This document shows positions 1-8,716 of a stretch of 27,500 bases of DNA, in pieces. This DNA is from Symbiodinium natans (Eukaryota; Sar; Dinophyceae; Suessiales; Symbiodiniaceae). A model generated the notes under the pieces. It had not been told where the DNA came from and searched no databases. It was given only the letters and a program-made list of their open reading frames with translations. Made by a program: the position numbers and the translations under genes. The stretch spans positions 5,001 to 32,500 of the forward strand of contig CAJNDS010000084.1 of assembly GCA_905221605.1 (NCBI GenBank). Direction: 5' to 3'. Numbering within the stretch: position 1 is the stretch's first letter; every line of letters starts with the position of its first letter.

Positions 1-279
1 CCCCTAAAAATCCCTAAACCCCTAAAAATCCCTAAACCCCTAAAAATCCCTAAACCCCTAAAAATCCCTAAACCCCTAAAAATCCCTAAACCCCTAAAAA
101 TCCCTAAGCCCTAAAAATCCCTAAACCCTAAGAATCCCTAAACCCCAAAAACCCCTAAACCCTAAAAATCCCTAAGCCCTAAAAATCCCTAAACCCTAAA
201 AATCCCTAAACCCGAAAAATCCCTAAACCCGAAAAATCCCTAAACCCTAAAAATCCCTAAACCCTAAAAATCCCTAAAC
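1..279 (+). repeat. Telomere-like tandem array, C-rich strand
   Basis: The first 279 bases are an almost pure tandem array. The first ~108 bases repeat an 18-bp unit, CCCCTAAAAATCCCTAAA, which is a CCCCTAAA 8-mer joined to an AATCCCTAAA 10-mer. Later units are mostly 17 bp, having lost one C, with sporadic changes such as CCCGAAAAAT, CCTAAGCC and CCCCAAAA. The core CCCTAAA is the complement of the plant/alga telomere repeat TTTAGGG. The C-rich strand reading inward from position 1 is the orientation expected at a left chromosome end. The alternating compound unit is not the canonical 7-mer, so this may be subtelomeric variant DNA next to, rather than part of, the telomerase-made cap. Confidence 0.85.
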
Positions 280-410
280 TCATTAGGGTTTGTTGGGTTT
301 TCATCTTTTGCATTCGGGTTTTTGAAGGTGTTTCCTGTTTTGGGATTAGGGTTTTGAAGATTTTTGCATTTAGGGATTAGGGTTTGGCGTTTCATGGTTT
401 AGGGCTAAAC
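280..410 (-). repeat. Degenerate telomeric tract on the opposite strand
   Basis: Directly after the C-rich array the plus strand becomes G-rich and carries scattered TTAGGGTTT, GGGATTAGGGTTTTG and TTTAGGGATTAGGGTTTGG motifs, separated by T-rich filler, ending near TGGTTTAGGGCT. It is much more decayed than the array before it. The two tracts form a C-rich-then-G-rich junction, the opposite polarity to a simple end-to-end telomere fusion. Confidence 0.65.
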
Positions 411-2874
411 CGGATTCTCCGGAGGAGGGGGCTGCCCCCCCCCGCCGGCCGCAAAAGAGAGGCATCTTTTCTACCAACACACGGCTTGCCGACAGCCCGG
501 CGGCAGCACAAGAGTTGAGGGCAAAAGCATCGCACATAAAATCAGAACTCAATATAAATCCGCCGACTTTCTTTGTGGGACTCTTGCGCGAATAGTACAG
601 CTGCAGGTTCTGAAAACCCTGGCCTGGAATTCGAGAGTTACAAGTCTGCACAATCCGCACAGAATCGCAAAGCCGTCTCCGAAATGGCTGGAAAATGTGC
701 CGCAAGCCTGAAGCCTCCTCTGGCTGCCTACTAAGGCTTCAGTGCTGAAGATGGCTATCTCCTGACTTTCCTTCTCTAAACGATCCGGATGCCCAGCATG
801 AAAAAGATAGTCTCCACTCCAATGTACCCATTCAACGTTTCTGCACCCGTACGCCGTGCGCGTCTGAAAGTTGTAGCAGAAACAATAGTGATGATGTATA
901 CATTGCCCTTAAGGAGGCTCTTATCTAGAAAGTTGTGAGTCAATGTGTATACCATATCAATACATGGAGCATTCCGGGCTTCCAGCAGCCCTAACTAAGC
1001 CCAAAGATGCAGCTCCGTGTTTTGGTTATGTTATGATACTATCCTAGCCAAACAAAGTTAACAAGAATTCAGGTCCACATGATCCCTGAGCCTACATCGT
1101 TTTAACTTTGTTTCTTGACGCCTGCCCAAGAGTCAATTCACCTACTCCCCCATACACTAGCCTACAAGTACTACCATCTTACACCCAGGTGCCTAACAGA
1201 AAGTATGCGTTTGTCCTTGTTTGTCCTTTTAGGGTGTTGAGGAATCCAGCTTACTGCAGCGCGACAAATGCACGTCAGTCTCTTCAAACTTGGAAGGACC
1301 TTTGCATCAGACACTACCAGGTGGGCTTTGGGCATGTAAATCCCACAACCCTTTGACTCACCTGCTAGAATCGGCAGAGCCCCAGGAACGAAACCAGTTC
1401 AGCCCACTCTGCCTTAAGGCTAGCCCATTCATCCCCATGACTTGTTGCGAGCCCGACATCAGTAGATGGCGTGCGTGATGAGCACCGAGATCTCGGCGAA
1501 TTCCCTGAACCCTAATCCACAAATCCCAAAACCATCAACTCTAACCTCAAAGCCTAAACCATCACTGCTCCAAGGACAGCTGGAGTGCAGCCTCTATCAT
1601 GGCTGCCTCGGCATCCTTTGCGCGTTGGGCAAGGCAAACTAAGACGGGATGTTCGGGTTCAGAGAGTTTAGGGTTTAGGCTTCGGGGACTTCGGGTTCAG
1701 GATTGAGCTTTCTTTCTTTTAAAGTGTGCTGACCCTGGCACAAGGATTGAGGGTTTAGGATGTATATAGGGCTCCAGAAGAGCTCTATAAGGAATTTTGT
1801 CAGGTTTGCACAAGGGCTTTGTGAGGGTTAAAAGTTCTAAGGTACAGTCTCAAGTTTAGGGAGCACGCGAAAGATCAGAAATTGCATTCAAAAGACTCGC
1901 ACCGTTCCAAAGCCATCACCACTGTCAGCATCTCATGTTCCTCTGTCAGATTACCAAACACACACAAACGCCATGTCTGTGAAAGGTCCAGTATTCAGCA
2001 CAAAGGAGATTCATTGCTGCTACCCTTGATGCCTGATGTTAACACCAAACCCTTGAAGGTATGGTCCAGAACTAAACGTGTAACACAGCCCGCCACCCTG
2101 TTAGCAAGCGTACAAGGCCCAGTAGACCGCCATCCTAACACCAGCCGAGAAACCTGAAAAACAAACCCTGAATCTAGACAGCCCCTAAGACAGAAGGCTG
2201 AAACCTGACCCCGAACCGCTGCTAATGTTCTAAGCAGCTTGGATGCTAAGTCCTCCTCCTCTGCATTCGATCTTCAGCCTGCAGCGCTTAGAGTTTAATT
2301 AGAGCTCGGATCATGTGCCGGGGTGCCAGATTCTAGGTACATTCTTGAACGATTTCCGTGGAGGATGACGGGATCTGGAAAGTAATGAGTACAGTAATGA
2401 GTACACGAATTGGCAGAACCTGTGTTACGAAGTCCAATGTTCCTAAACACAAATGCTAATCTGTCGAGAGTGGATGTATGGCTCAGCCTTTAGGATCATT
2501 AACCCTACATCCAAAAACACTGTATAATACCCCTCGGCGAAATCCCTACGATAAGTTAGGGGCTTTTGCCCTCAAATATTGGGCCTATGATAATCCATGC
2601 GGTTTAGATTTCGGAGTTGAGGACCCTATGGTATAAGTGCCAGGATATTTCGAACAGGGTCTAGGGGGGTTTGGTACTGATTCAAGCCCGGCATATTAAA
2701 AAAGCCCGAAATCAGACAACCCTAAATCCTAAAACCCCCCTGAACCCCATGAGCCTAGCAGACTTGGATTGAAGGTTGAAAGTTTCGGCAGAGGGGTGGA
2801 GATTGGAATGCGACTGAAGGCATAGGATTCCTAGTGTTTTTGCAAGACTTAGGGAATCGGACATTCAAGCTTCA
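411..2874. other. Gene-poor subtelomeric DNA, no convincing gene
   Basis: I see no credible gene here; open frames are short and lack recognisable motifs. A GC-rich patch with a run of nine Cs lies near 430-450. Degenerate telomeric words occur near 1500-1560 (C-rich) and 1655-1700 (G-rich, GTTTAGGGTTTAGG). A 12-bp unit, AGTAATGAGTAC, is duplicated head to tail at 2381-2404. A further C-rich telomeric patch lies near 2720-2755. Confidence 0.5.
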
Positions 2875-3165
2875 TGGGGTTAGGCATTTCAGAATACTGT
2901 CCGCTAAATTATTACCGATAATGGTCAAGCATAAAAAGGTCTTTCGGATCTTGACTTTTGCGTTAAATCCATCATTTCTATCTTCTGCTTATGATTTCGA
3001 TCATAAATTCCAATCCTTCATGTTTCATCAAAAACATCCATTTTAATTCTTCTTGAATCAAGTCAATATGATGTTCCTATCAAATTTCAAGGTTCAATAA
3101 ATTCTATCGAAATAGATCCAAAAATATTTATGACATCATTTGCTTCTCTATCGGTATCGTGATCA
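2875..3165. other. AT-rich island
   Basis: Base composition drops sharply here: by hand count 3001-3120 is about 28% GC and 2941-3000 about 35%, against roughly half in the flanks. No gene was recognised. A short open frame on the plus strand (2834-3046) runs through it but shows no family motif. The island could be an organelle-derived insertion, a matrix-attachment-like segment or simply a compositional patch; the sequence alone does not decide. Confidence 0.5.
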
Positions 3166-3176
3166 AGTAAGAGCCT

Positions 3177-3431
3177 ATGCTCCCCATTCTGTCCGTTTCC
3201 CTTCTGGGCTTCATTTCGGAAATTTTCATTGCAGAAGCCTCAGGAGGCCCCCACAACGTGTCTGACCGCGAGAACGTGTGTACTGAGTCGGAACGCATGT
3301 GTCCCGTGAGAATGTTCATGTTTCGTGAGAATGTTTCCCGCCTGCGCCAGGAACTGACTGATGCTCAGAGATCAGAGCTGGCTTGTGCTCCTCCCGTCCT
3401 CGAAATTTCTGTCTGTGCGCGCCAGCTCTGA
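3177..3431 (+). CDS. Unrecognised short ORF with a coiled-coil-like segment
   Basis: An 84-codon frame whose first ATG is at the start coordinate. The N-terminal ~20 residues are hydrophobic (LPILSVSLLGFISEIFIAEA), resembling a signal peptide or membrane segment. Residues ~49-68 read RENVSRLRQELTDAQRSEL, a leucine/charge pattern typical of a short coiled coil. This segment lies in the left arm of a long inverted repeat, and the right arm read on the minus strand encodes almost the same peptide. The frame is short and nothing identifies a function. It may be a fragment of a coding sequence caught in an inverted duplication rather than a gene. Confidence 0.22.
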   Translation: MLPILSVSLLGFISEIFIAEASGGPHNVSDRENVCTESERMCPVRMFMFRENVSRLRQELTDAQRSELACAPPVLEISVCARQL

Positions 3432-3495
3432 TCTCTGAGCCTCAGTCAGTTCCTGGCGCAGGCGGGAAACGCTCTCGCGAAATATGAACATTCTC
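3308..3495. repeat. Near-perfect inverted repeat, 75-bp arms (foldback)
   Basis: Left arm 3308-3382 and right arm 3421-3495 are reverse complements with 5 mismatches in 75 bp and no gaps (about 93%), around a 38-bp spacer. A transcript would form a long stem-loop. I see no clear target-site duplication outside the arms, so a foldback transposon is possible but unproven. Read inward, both arms encode the same peptide (RENVSRLRQELTDAQRSEL on the left; N to S and D to E on the right). Four of the five differences fall at third codon positions, which hints that the arms derive from coding sequence. Confidence 0.85.
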
Positions 3496-3543
3496 AAACT
3501 CACAGCGTACAACTTACAAAATACAACCCTATAGGAGCCCCCT

Positions 3544-3640
3544 CCCTAAAGCAACCGCCTAAACCCTGAACCCTTAACCTAACCTTAAACAGTATATCGA
3601 ACCCTAAACAGCCTAACCCTATAAGCCGAACCTTTAAACA
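3544..3640 (+). repeat. Degenerate telomeric tract, C-rich strand
   Basis: About 100 bases built from variants of CCCTAAA: CCTAAACCCTGAACCC, TTAACCTAACC, CGAACCCTAAAC and CCTAACCCTATAAGCC. It has no strict period and looks like old interstitial telomeric DNA. Confidence 0.6.
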
Positions 3641-3835
3641 GCAGTGGGGGCCCGGCCGGACAGGTAGGTGGGTTGGGGGGAGGCCCCACACACAGCAGCA
3701 CACGACACAAGCAAAGAAACAGAAACAACGAACCGGGCTCCGGCCGGGCAGGGCGGGTTGGGTTGGGGGGGTGACCCCGCAACAGGGGCTGGGGAGTTTG
3801 GGGGAGACGGGCTCCGAATGTACCGACAGAATGCC
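3641..3835 (+). other. GC-rich duplicated G-run segments with a G-quadruplex motif
   Basis: Two related G-rich stretches about 95 bp apart share a GGCCGG-CAGG-GGGTTGGG core (near 3651-3685 and 3742-3777). The second contains four or more closely spaced G-runs at 3746-3771 (GGGCAGGGCGGGTTGGG, then a run of G), a strong G-quadruplex candidate. No gene was seen. Confidence 0.5.
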
Positions 3836-4084
3836 TAATATAGCTCAAGCACCTGCCGCAGACCCGCCCAACACTGGGAAGCACGAACACGCCAGCTAAG
3901 GCGTGCTCGCTGCCCGACCCTCGAGATCAACAGCTGCAACTGGATAAGCATGTTTAGAATACCTTGCGGCTGCAGTCGCCAGAACGATTACAGTCTACAG
4001 TGCGAATCTTAGCCCGGAATGGGAATGCAGCATGTAGAACAAAACGACGACGAAGGGATTCGCCCAAAAATGAGGAAAAGAGAA
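3836..4084. other. Unique spacer, no gene seen
   Basis: Unique sequence between the GC-rich patch and the 44-bp tandem repeat. Weak open frames cross it on both strands and run into the tandem repeat; neither has recognisable motifs. Confidence 0.4.
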
Positions 4085-4331
4085 CAGGCGAAACACTCAC
4101 GCAAGTAGCTGGCAAGGCCAGCAAAGAAGAGGCGAAACGTTCACGCAAGAAGTTGGGGGGCCAGCAAAGAAGAGGCGAAACATTCACGCAGATGGCTGGC
4201 AGGGACAACAAAGAAGAGGCGAAACATGCACGTAAGTAGCTGGCAGGACCAACAAAGAAGAAGCGTAACAAGTAGCTGGAGAGACCGGCAAAGAAGAGGC
4301 GAAACATTCACGCAAGTACGTAAGTAGCTGG
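4085..4331 (+). repeat. 44-bp tandem repeat, about six copies
   Basis: A unit starting GAGGCGAAACATTCACGC and ending GGCCAGCAAAGAA begins at 4085, 4129, 4172, 4216, 4260 and 4296, giving spacings of 44, 43, 44, 44 and 36 bp. Copies differ by scattered substitutions and one 8-bp deletion. The unit is not a multiple of three, so long-term coding is unlikely. The same family recurs inverted at 6131-6258. Confidence 0.85.
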
Positions 4332-4385
4332 GATTTATGAACTCATTCTACAAGGCATTTGGCTTGTATTTGAGGTCTAGGATTT

Positions 4386-4862
4386 GGGTTTCTATTCGTT
4401 TTCTATTGGTGTTTATTGGTTTTCTATTGGTTTTGTATTGGTTTTCTATTGGTTTTATTGGTTGTCTATTGGTTTTTATTGGTTTGTACTGTATTGGTTT
4501 CTATTGGTTTTCCATTGGTTTTCTATTGGTTTTCTATTGGTTTCCATTGGTTTTCTATTGGTTTTCTATTGGTTTTTATTGGTTTCTATTGGTTTTCTAT
4601 TGGTTTTTACTGGTTTCCATTGGTTGTTATTGGTTCCTATTGGTTTTCTATTGTTTTTATTGGTTTTCTATTGGTGTTTATTGTTTTTCTGTTGGTTTTC
4701 TATTGGTGTTTATTGTTTTCTGATTGGTTTCTATTGATTTTCATTGGTTTTCTATTGTTTTTCTCTTGGTTTATTGGTTTTATTTGTTTTCTATTGGCTT
4801 GTATTTGTTTTCTATTGGTTTTCTGTTGGTTTCTATTCGTTTTCTATTTGTTGTTAATCGGT
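4386..4862 (+). repeat. 11-bp minisatellite (TTTTCTATTGG)n
   Basis: About 475 bases consist of variants of TTTTCTATTGG, including TTTTTATTGG, GTTTATTGG and TTTCCATTGG, forty-odd units in total. All three plus-strand frames stay open because the unit lacks stop codons in each frame. The resulting F/Y/W/I/G-rich peptides are an artefact of the repeat. On the minus strand each unit reads CCAATAGAAAA and so contains the CCAAT pentamer. Confidence 0.9.
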
Positions 4863-4893
4863 TTATTCAGGATATGATCCTATAAAACGTGTA

Positions 4894-4962
4894 CAATAAA
4901 CCCTAAACCCTTAACCCTAAACTTCTAGGGTTTGGGGTTTGGGGTTAGGATTTAGGGTTTAT
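4894..4962. repeat. Inverted interstitial telomeric tract
   Basis: The left half is C-rich (ATAAACCCTAAACCC, TTAACCCTAAA) and the right half is G-rich (GGGTTTGGGGTTTGGGG, then TTAGGATTTAGGGTTTAT), with the switch at TTCTA near 4921-4926. The outer ends, ATAAACCCTAAA and TTTAGGGTTTAT, are perfect reverse complements, so the tract can form a hairpin. Polarity is C-rich then G-rich, as at the junction near position 280. Confidence 0.75.
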
Positions 4963-5179
4963 AGGCTCATTCTATAAGGAATTTGACTTTTATATACTTT
5001 TATTGGGTGTATTCCAAGGCTTTTTTTGCGCTTGAGGCTCCAGGGTTTAGGGCTTCGTGTTTGAGGCTCACTCTACAAGGATTTGAAAGCAAAACACAGG
5101 AGCAATAGGCTCTCTATTCTCGTGACCATTTTCGTTCTGGTGGGTTCAGATGCAATGGGCCCGAATCTGCCGGAATGGC
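4963..5179. other. Spacer with a dispersed CTCATTCTATAAGG-type motif
   Basis: No gene was seen. Two copies of a ~20-bp element lie here: CTCATTCTATAAGGAATTTG at 4966-4985 and CTCACTCTACAAGGATTTG near 5067-5085. A third copy stands just before the 11-bp minisatellite (4342-4361) and a partial one near 1782-1799. A telomeric word (GGGTTTAGGGCTTCG) lies near 5042-5056. Confidence 0.45.
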
Positions 5180-5341
5180 CAGAGACGTTGATCAGGAATG
5201 GGCCTTTAACAATTGTGGTTTTCTGTTTAGGGTAGACGCTGATCAGGACTGGGCCTTTCAAAATTGAGGTTTTCTCTTTAGGGTAGCCGCTGATCAGGAC
5301 TGGGTCTTTCAAAAGTTTTCTCTTTAGGATAGACGCTGAAA
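5180..5341 (-). repeat. 51-bp tandem repeat, about three copies
   Basis: GATCAGGA(C/A)TGGG recurs at 5190, 5241 and 5292, exactly 51 bp apart, within a unit that also carries GGTTTTCTCTTTAGGGTAG. The last copy is about 5 bp shorter. Because 51 is a multiple of three, the minus strand shows a 17-residue peptide period (KGPVLISVYPKQKTTIV and variants) in a 79-codon open frame (5073-5312). The first two peptide copies differ at codon positions 1, 2 and 3 about equally, so I see no sign of protein-level selection. Confidence 0.75.
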
Positions 5342-6130
5342 CTGGGGTTACAGGAAGCCCCTTTGTGCAGGTCGATTTGCCGGGAGGCTATCGCTACCAA
5401 GGCAAATTAAGTCGTTGTGTATGTTATACTGAGGATGCTCAGAGCGCTGGCCCTCGCAGTGCCACACGAAGCCAAGCCCAGGCACTTGCATGCGCACAGA
5501 CTTGGAGCTTCGAGTGGTGGGCAGGGCTCTCAAAAGAGGAGCAAGCCTGCATTGAAGAGCTGGACGGGGAGAGTCTACAAAGCGGCTGCGAACAATATGA
5601 TTCATAAAGACAAGCTTGCGTGAGCAAATAATTTTCAAAATTCTTCAACGTCAGGGAAGATACTCAAGTCACGTATTCGCAATGCTGATGTTGCTGAGCT
5701 TTGGGTACTCGCACACGATGGATGTGCATGGGATCCTGTGCTACATAACACGGGACAACGCAATGCAAGAGCTAGAAAAAACACGAGCCCCGGCCCCGAA
5801 CCGCGTGCATATCATTCAGATGTTCTTGCGCACACATGCTGTGACCTAGTACAACAGCGGCAAACCGATTAACTCCAAAGAATTGGGAAGGTCGAAGTAG
5901 ATTTGTTTTCTCTGATCCACTGACGTCTTCCCTTTATTTGGGGGTGGTGGTGGGTGCATTGCCCAATCGTGGCTCGTATCACTTTGGGACTACTTTGGGA
6001 TTTCGTGAGTGGATTCTGTTTTCCCTTGTGTTTTGGGATTCTCTCGGTTCACATTGGAAGATTTTTACCCTGGCGCCTAAAGGGACAAGATTTCCTTCAT
6101 GATTCACCTCGACAATATCAGAATTAGGGG
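5342..6130. other. Unique segment with weak ORFs, no gene recognised
   Basis: Short plus-strand open frames lie at 5365-5607 (80 codons, containing WSFEWWAGLSKEEQACIEEL) and 5616-5849. A further stop-free stretch at about 5627-5870 has no ATG. They have protein-like composition in places but no family motif and no shared frame. They could be decayed exons or chance; I cannot assign a function. Confidence 0.25.
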
Positions 6131-6258
6131 AGCTGCTGGTCCTGCCAGCTACTTACATGCATGTTTCGCCTCTTTCTTGCTGGCCCTGCCAGCTATCTTC
6201 GTGAATGTTTCGCCTCTTCTTTGCTGGCCCTGCCGGCTGCTTGCATGAATGTCCGGCT
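6131..6258 (-). repeat. Inverted block of the 44-bp repeat, about three copies
   Basis: This is the reverse complement of the 4085-4331 family. GTTTCGCCTC occurs at 6163 and 6207, with a degenerate third position near 6251, so spacing is 44 bp; between them lie GCTGGCCCTGCCAGCTA segments. The two blocks flank about 1.8 kb containing the 11-bp minisatellite, the telomeric hairpin and the 51-bp repeat, with opposite orientation. Confidence 0.8.
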
Positions 6259-6299
6259 ATTTTCGCTTTTCCCCATGGTAGGGCAGGGTTACGTTCCGC

Positions 6300-6665
6300 C
6301 GTCCCCATTTGGCGACTTATATTAAATATTATTATTACCCGAAAGGAGCATGGGGAAGGTGGGAGAGGTAGCCAGTATTCTAGGGACCGCAAGCGGCCCA
6401 ACAGTGATATTCGGATTTCAAAAGAAACCATTTTTATCAAGTTAATAAATTCCAAAAATTCTCATATATTGAATTTTTCATAGCTGACAAATCTTAAGAA
6501 TTTCTCCTGATTTGCATCATTCAAACCACCATATCTTATTCAAACACGAATTATACCATATAAATATTTCCCCATATCCTTTCAGATTGAGAAAAGTATA
6601 TAATATATCTTATCTCTGATATATCTTCCTAATAGAAAATAAGAAAACCATAATATTTTTCGGAA
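6300..6665. other. AT-rich island
   Basis: Hand counts give about 33% GC at 6481-6540, 28% at 6541-6600 and 18% at 6601-6660. The motifs are simple AT-rich words such as TATAATATATCTTATC. No gene or RNA was recognised. It resembles the island at 2875-3165 in composition but I found no shared sequence. Organelle-derived DNA is one possible source. Confidence 0.5.
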
Positions 6666-8017
6666 TGTTCTCGGACCGAATGAATCCCAGAACGAGAATT
6701 GGGCTAGTTTAGCAGTACCCGCAAGAAATGTGGTCGAACACATGTTCTTGTGCTGCACAAAGCTTTGACTTCAATGTGAGCCCTCTCTGTCGTGCCTTCG
6801 GCATCTCGAGCTCATTGGCCCGCAATGTCCCAGCTCCCACTCACGAGGCTCGCGGAATGGCTGGAAACGAACGCGACGCTCCTGGGTGGCCATATGTTCT
6901 TGTGCTCGTGCAGACCCGGGAAAGAGCAGAACTTCCGGAATGGCTGGGAATGCTGTCCCCTTGCCAAGATGACTCCCACCATCACGAAGTACGAAAGCTC
7001 GTCGCCCTTTGAGATCCTTTGAGACAAAGGGAGCCGCCTGTTCCACTGATTAGTGCCGCGTCGTCCATTCGGAAATGCTGGGCTTGTGTACCGCTCAGCA
7101 GCCACATCTCACAAGGCGCAGTCGCCCCAGGACCTTTCCAGCAGATCTGGAAGGGCCTAGGTAAGCGAGGTACGTGGGGGATTCGGGGCACACACAGGCG
7201 AGGCCAAGAAGATTCTCTTCACAACCACTCGTGAGCCGTCCGGATGGTTGAAGGCTTGCCCAAAGAACGCAGCCATGTCGTGTTGCCGAGGCGTCCTCGG
7301 CGCGACTTTGTAGTGTGAATGCCCCCCTTCCAATAAACAACGACTATATACACCTAAGCTGCCATCTTGCCAGAGCCGGTGTGAAACCGTGTCGGACACA
7401 AAGCCACCCTTACCTCAAACGGCAGCAGCCTGGGCGCAAATCCTTAGGCAGTCGTCGCACTAGGGGCAGAAGTCAAGAACTCATCATCACGAAGCTGGGA
7501 GCGAGCTTTAATTGTTTCAGAAGTGTTCAGGAAGACCGTCGGGCACTGGGGAGCCAACGACGTCACATCAAGCATGTCGAGCACTTGGAGCTCCAAAGCC
7601 GTTGGTGACTCTCTTTCTGAAAGCCGAATCTTGGCACCAAAATATGGCGCCTCACGTACAGGTCACGCCACGCACAGTGACACAGACCACCAAATTCCAA
7701 CGATAACCCACGTCTGCCTCTTTCGTGGGAGCAGAGGCAGGTGTCTTCCATCCTGATTTCTTGCTGGCAGATCATACTTACCAGCTTTGTCCCCGATGAT
7801 CTTGGCACCTTTAACGCAAGGCTGCTTGCAGGCAAGGCAGTGCCTGCAGGCAGCCGTGCTTACCTTGCATACACATGTTGCCGCAGCGTTGTGTCGCTTG
7901 CATCAGCATCTCCGAAGACTTCGCAGACCTGACCGCTTGGAGCGGTGAGGCCTCCGTCTATCGGAAGGCGTCATAGTCTTCACGAGCGCAGGATGCGGAC
8001 ACAGCTCACCCCGCACT
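6666..8017. other. Unique DNA, no convincing gene
   Basis: Many overlapping short frames on both strands, none with a recognisable domain. A small internal duplication is visible: ATGTTCTTGTGCT at about 6740 and 6894, and GGAATGGCTGG at about 6855 and 6937. Confidence 0.4.
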
Positions 8018-8716
8018 ATGAGCAAGCACACACACACAGACACACCATCTTCCCCCCTCCCTGTCCAGAAGGCGGCTGGAAGGCTAAGCCAAGCCACCAC
8101 GTCAGCGATGTGCCTTCGAACGAGTCTAGGTCGGAGCCTTCGAAACAAGAACTTCTTAGGCTCCCGCCTCGCTCTCAAGGCCTTATGGACTTATGATGCC
8201 TAGGGCAAACGAGGGCAAGCTGCATGCTGCCTGGCCTTTAGCTCCACTCTAGGGGCTTGTATATTGTATAAGCTGCATACGCGAAGTGCGGCTCCCGGAT
8301 TCTTAAGACCTCCGCTTTCTCAGACCTCAACGATCCCAGCCCTCTTTCTGCAAGCTTTTGTGTATGGCAGGCTGCGAAACCTGGACGACTTTGCCGTGCC
8401 TTCTCCACCTCTCTCTAGCAGCTCTAGCACGGTCGGACTTGCGGCATCCTTGCCATATGCAGGGAGGCAACGTTTAGACTTGGACGAACCAAAGCCCAAG
8501 AAATCAACCCAACTAGCACAACTGGCACATGAGCTGCGCCACAGTCGTGTGATAGTATAAGTCTCGTTGCGTAGTCTATTTGACAGCTTGAGTTCGTTTG
8601 CAAAGTGGATCTTCGAAGTCGTTCGCATCGGTGCAGATCCAGCTGTATTCTTGCCCATTCCGTTCCTTACCACACATCGGATGGCTGCAAGCTTGGCCTC
8701 TTTGCAGGAGCAGTGA
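8018..8716 (+). pseudogene. Candidate decayed ORF, unrecognised
   Basis: From an ATG at 8018 a single frame runs 699 bases to a TGA at 8714 with only two internal stops, TAG at 8201 and TAA at 8558. The stretches between read like protein, for example LDLDEPKPKKSTQLAQLAHE before the TAA and AKWIFEVVRIGADPAVFL after it. GTATAAGT near 8555 and GTGAGT near 8713 could be splice donors, but the implied introns would be ~31 bases and would change the frame. A frame this open is not significant by chance alone in a window this size. Confidence 0.15.

Noticed and set aside
4337-4877. Three overlapping F/Y/W/I/G-rich open frames, possible membrane protein
   Set aside because: They are translations of the 11-bp minisatellite in all three frames; the repeat simply lacks stop codons.
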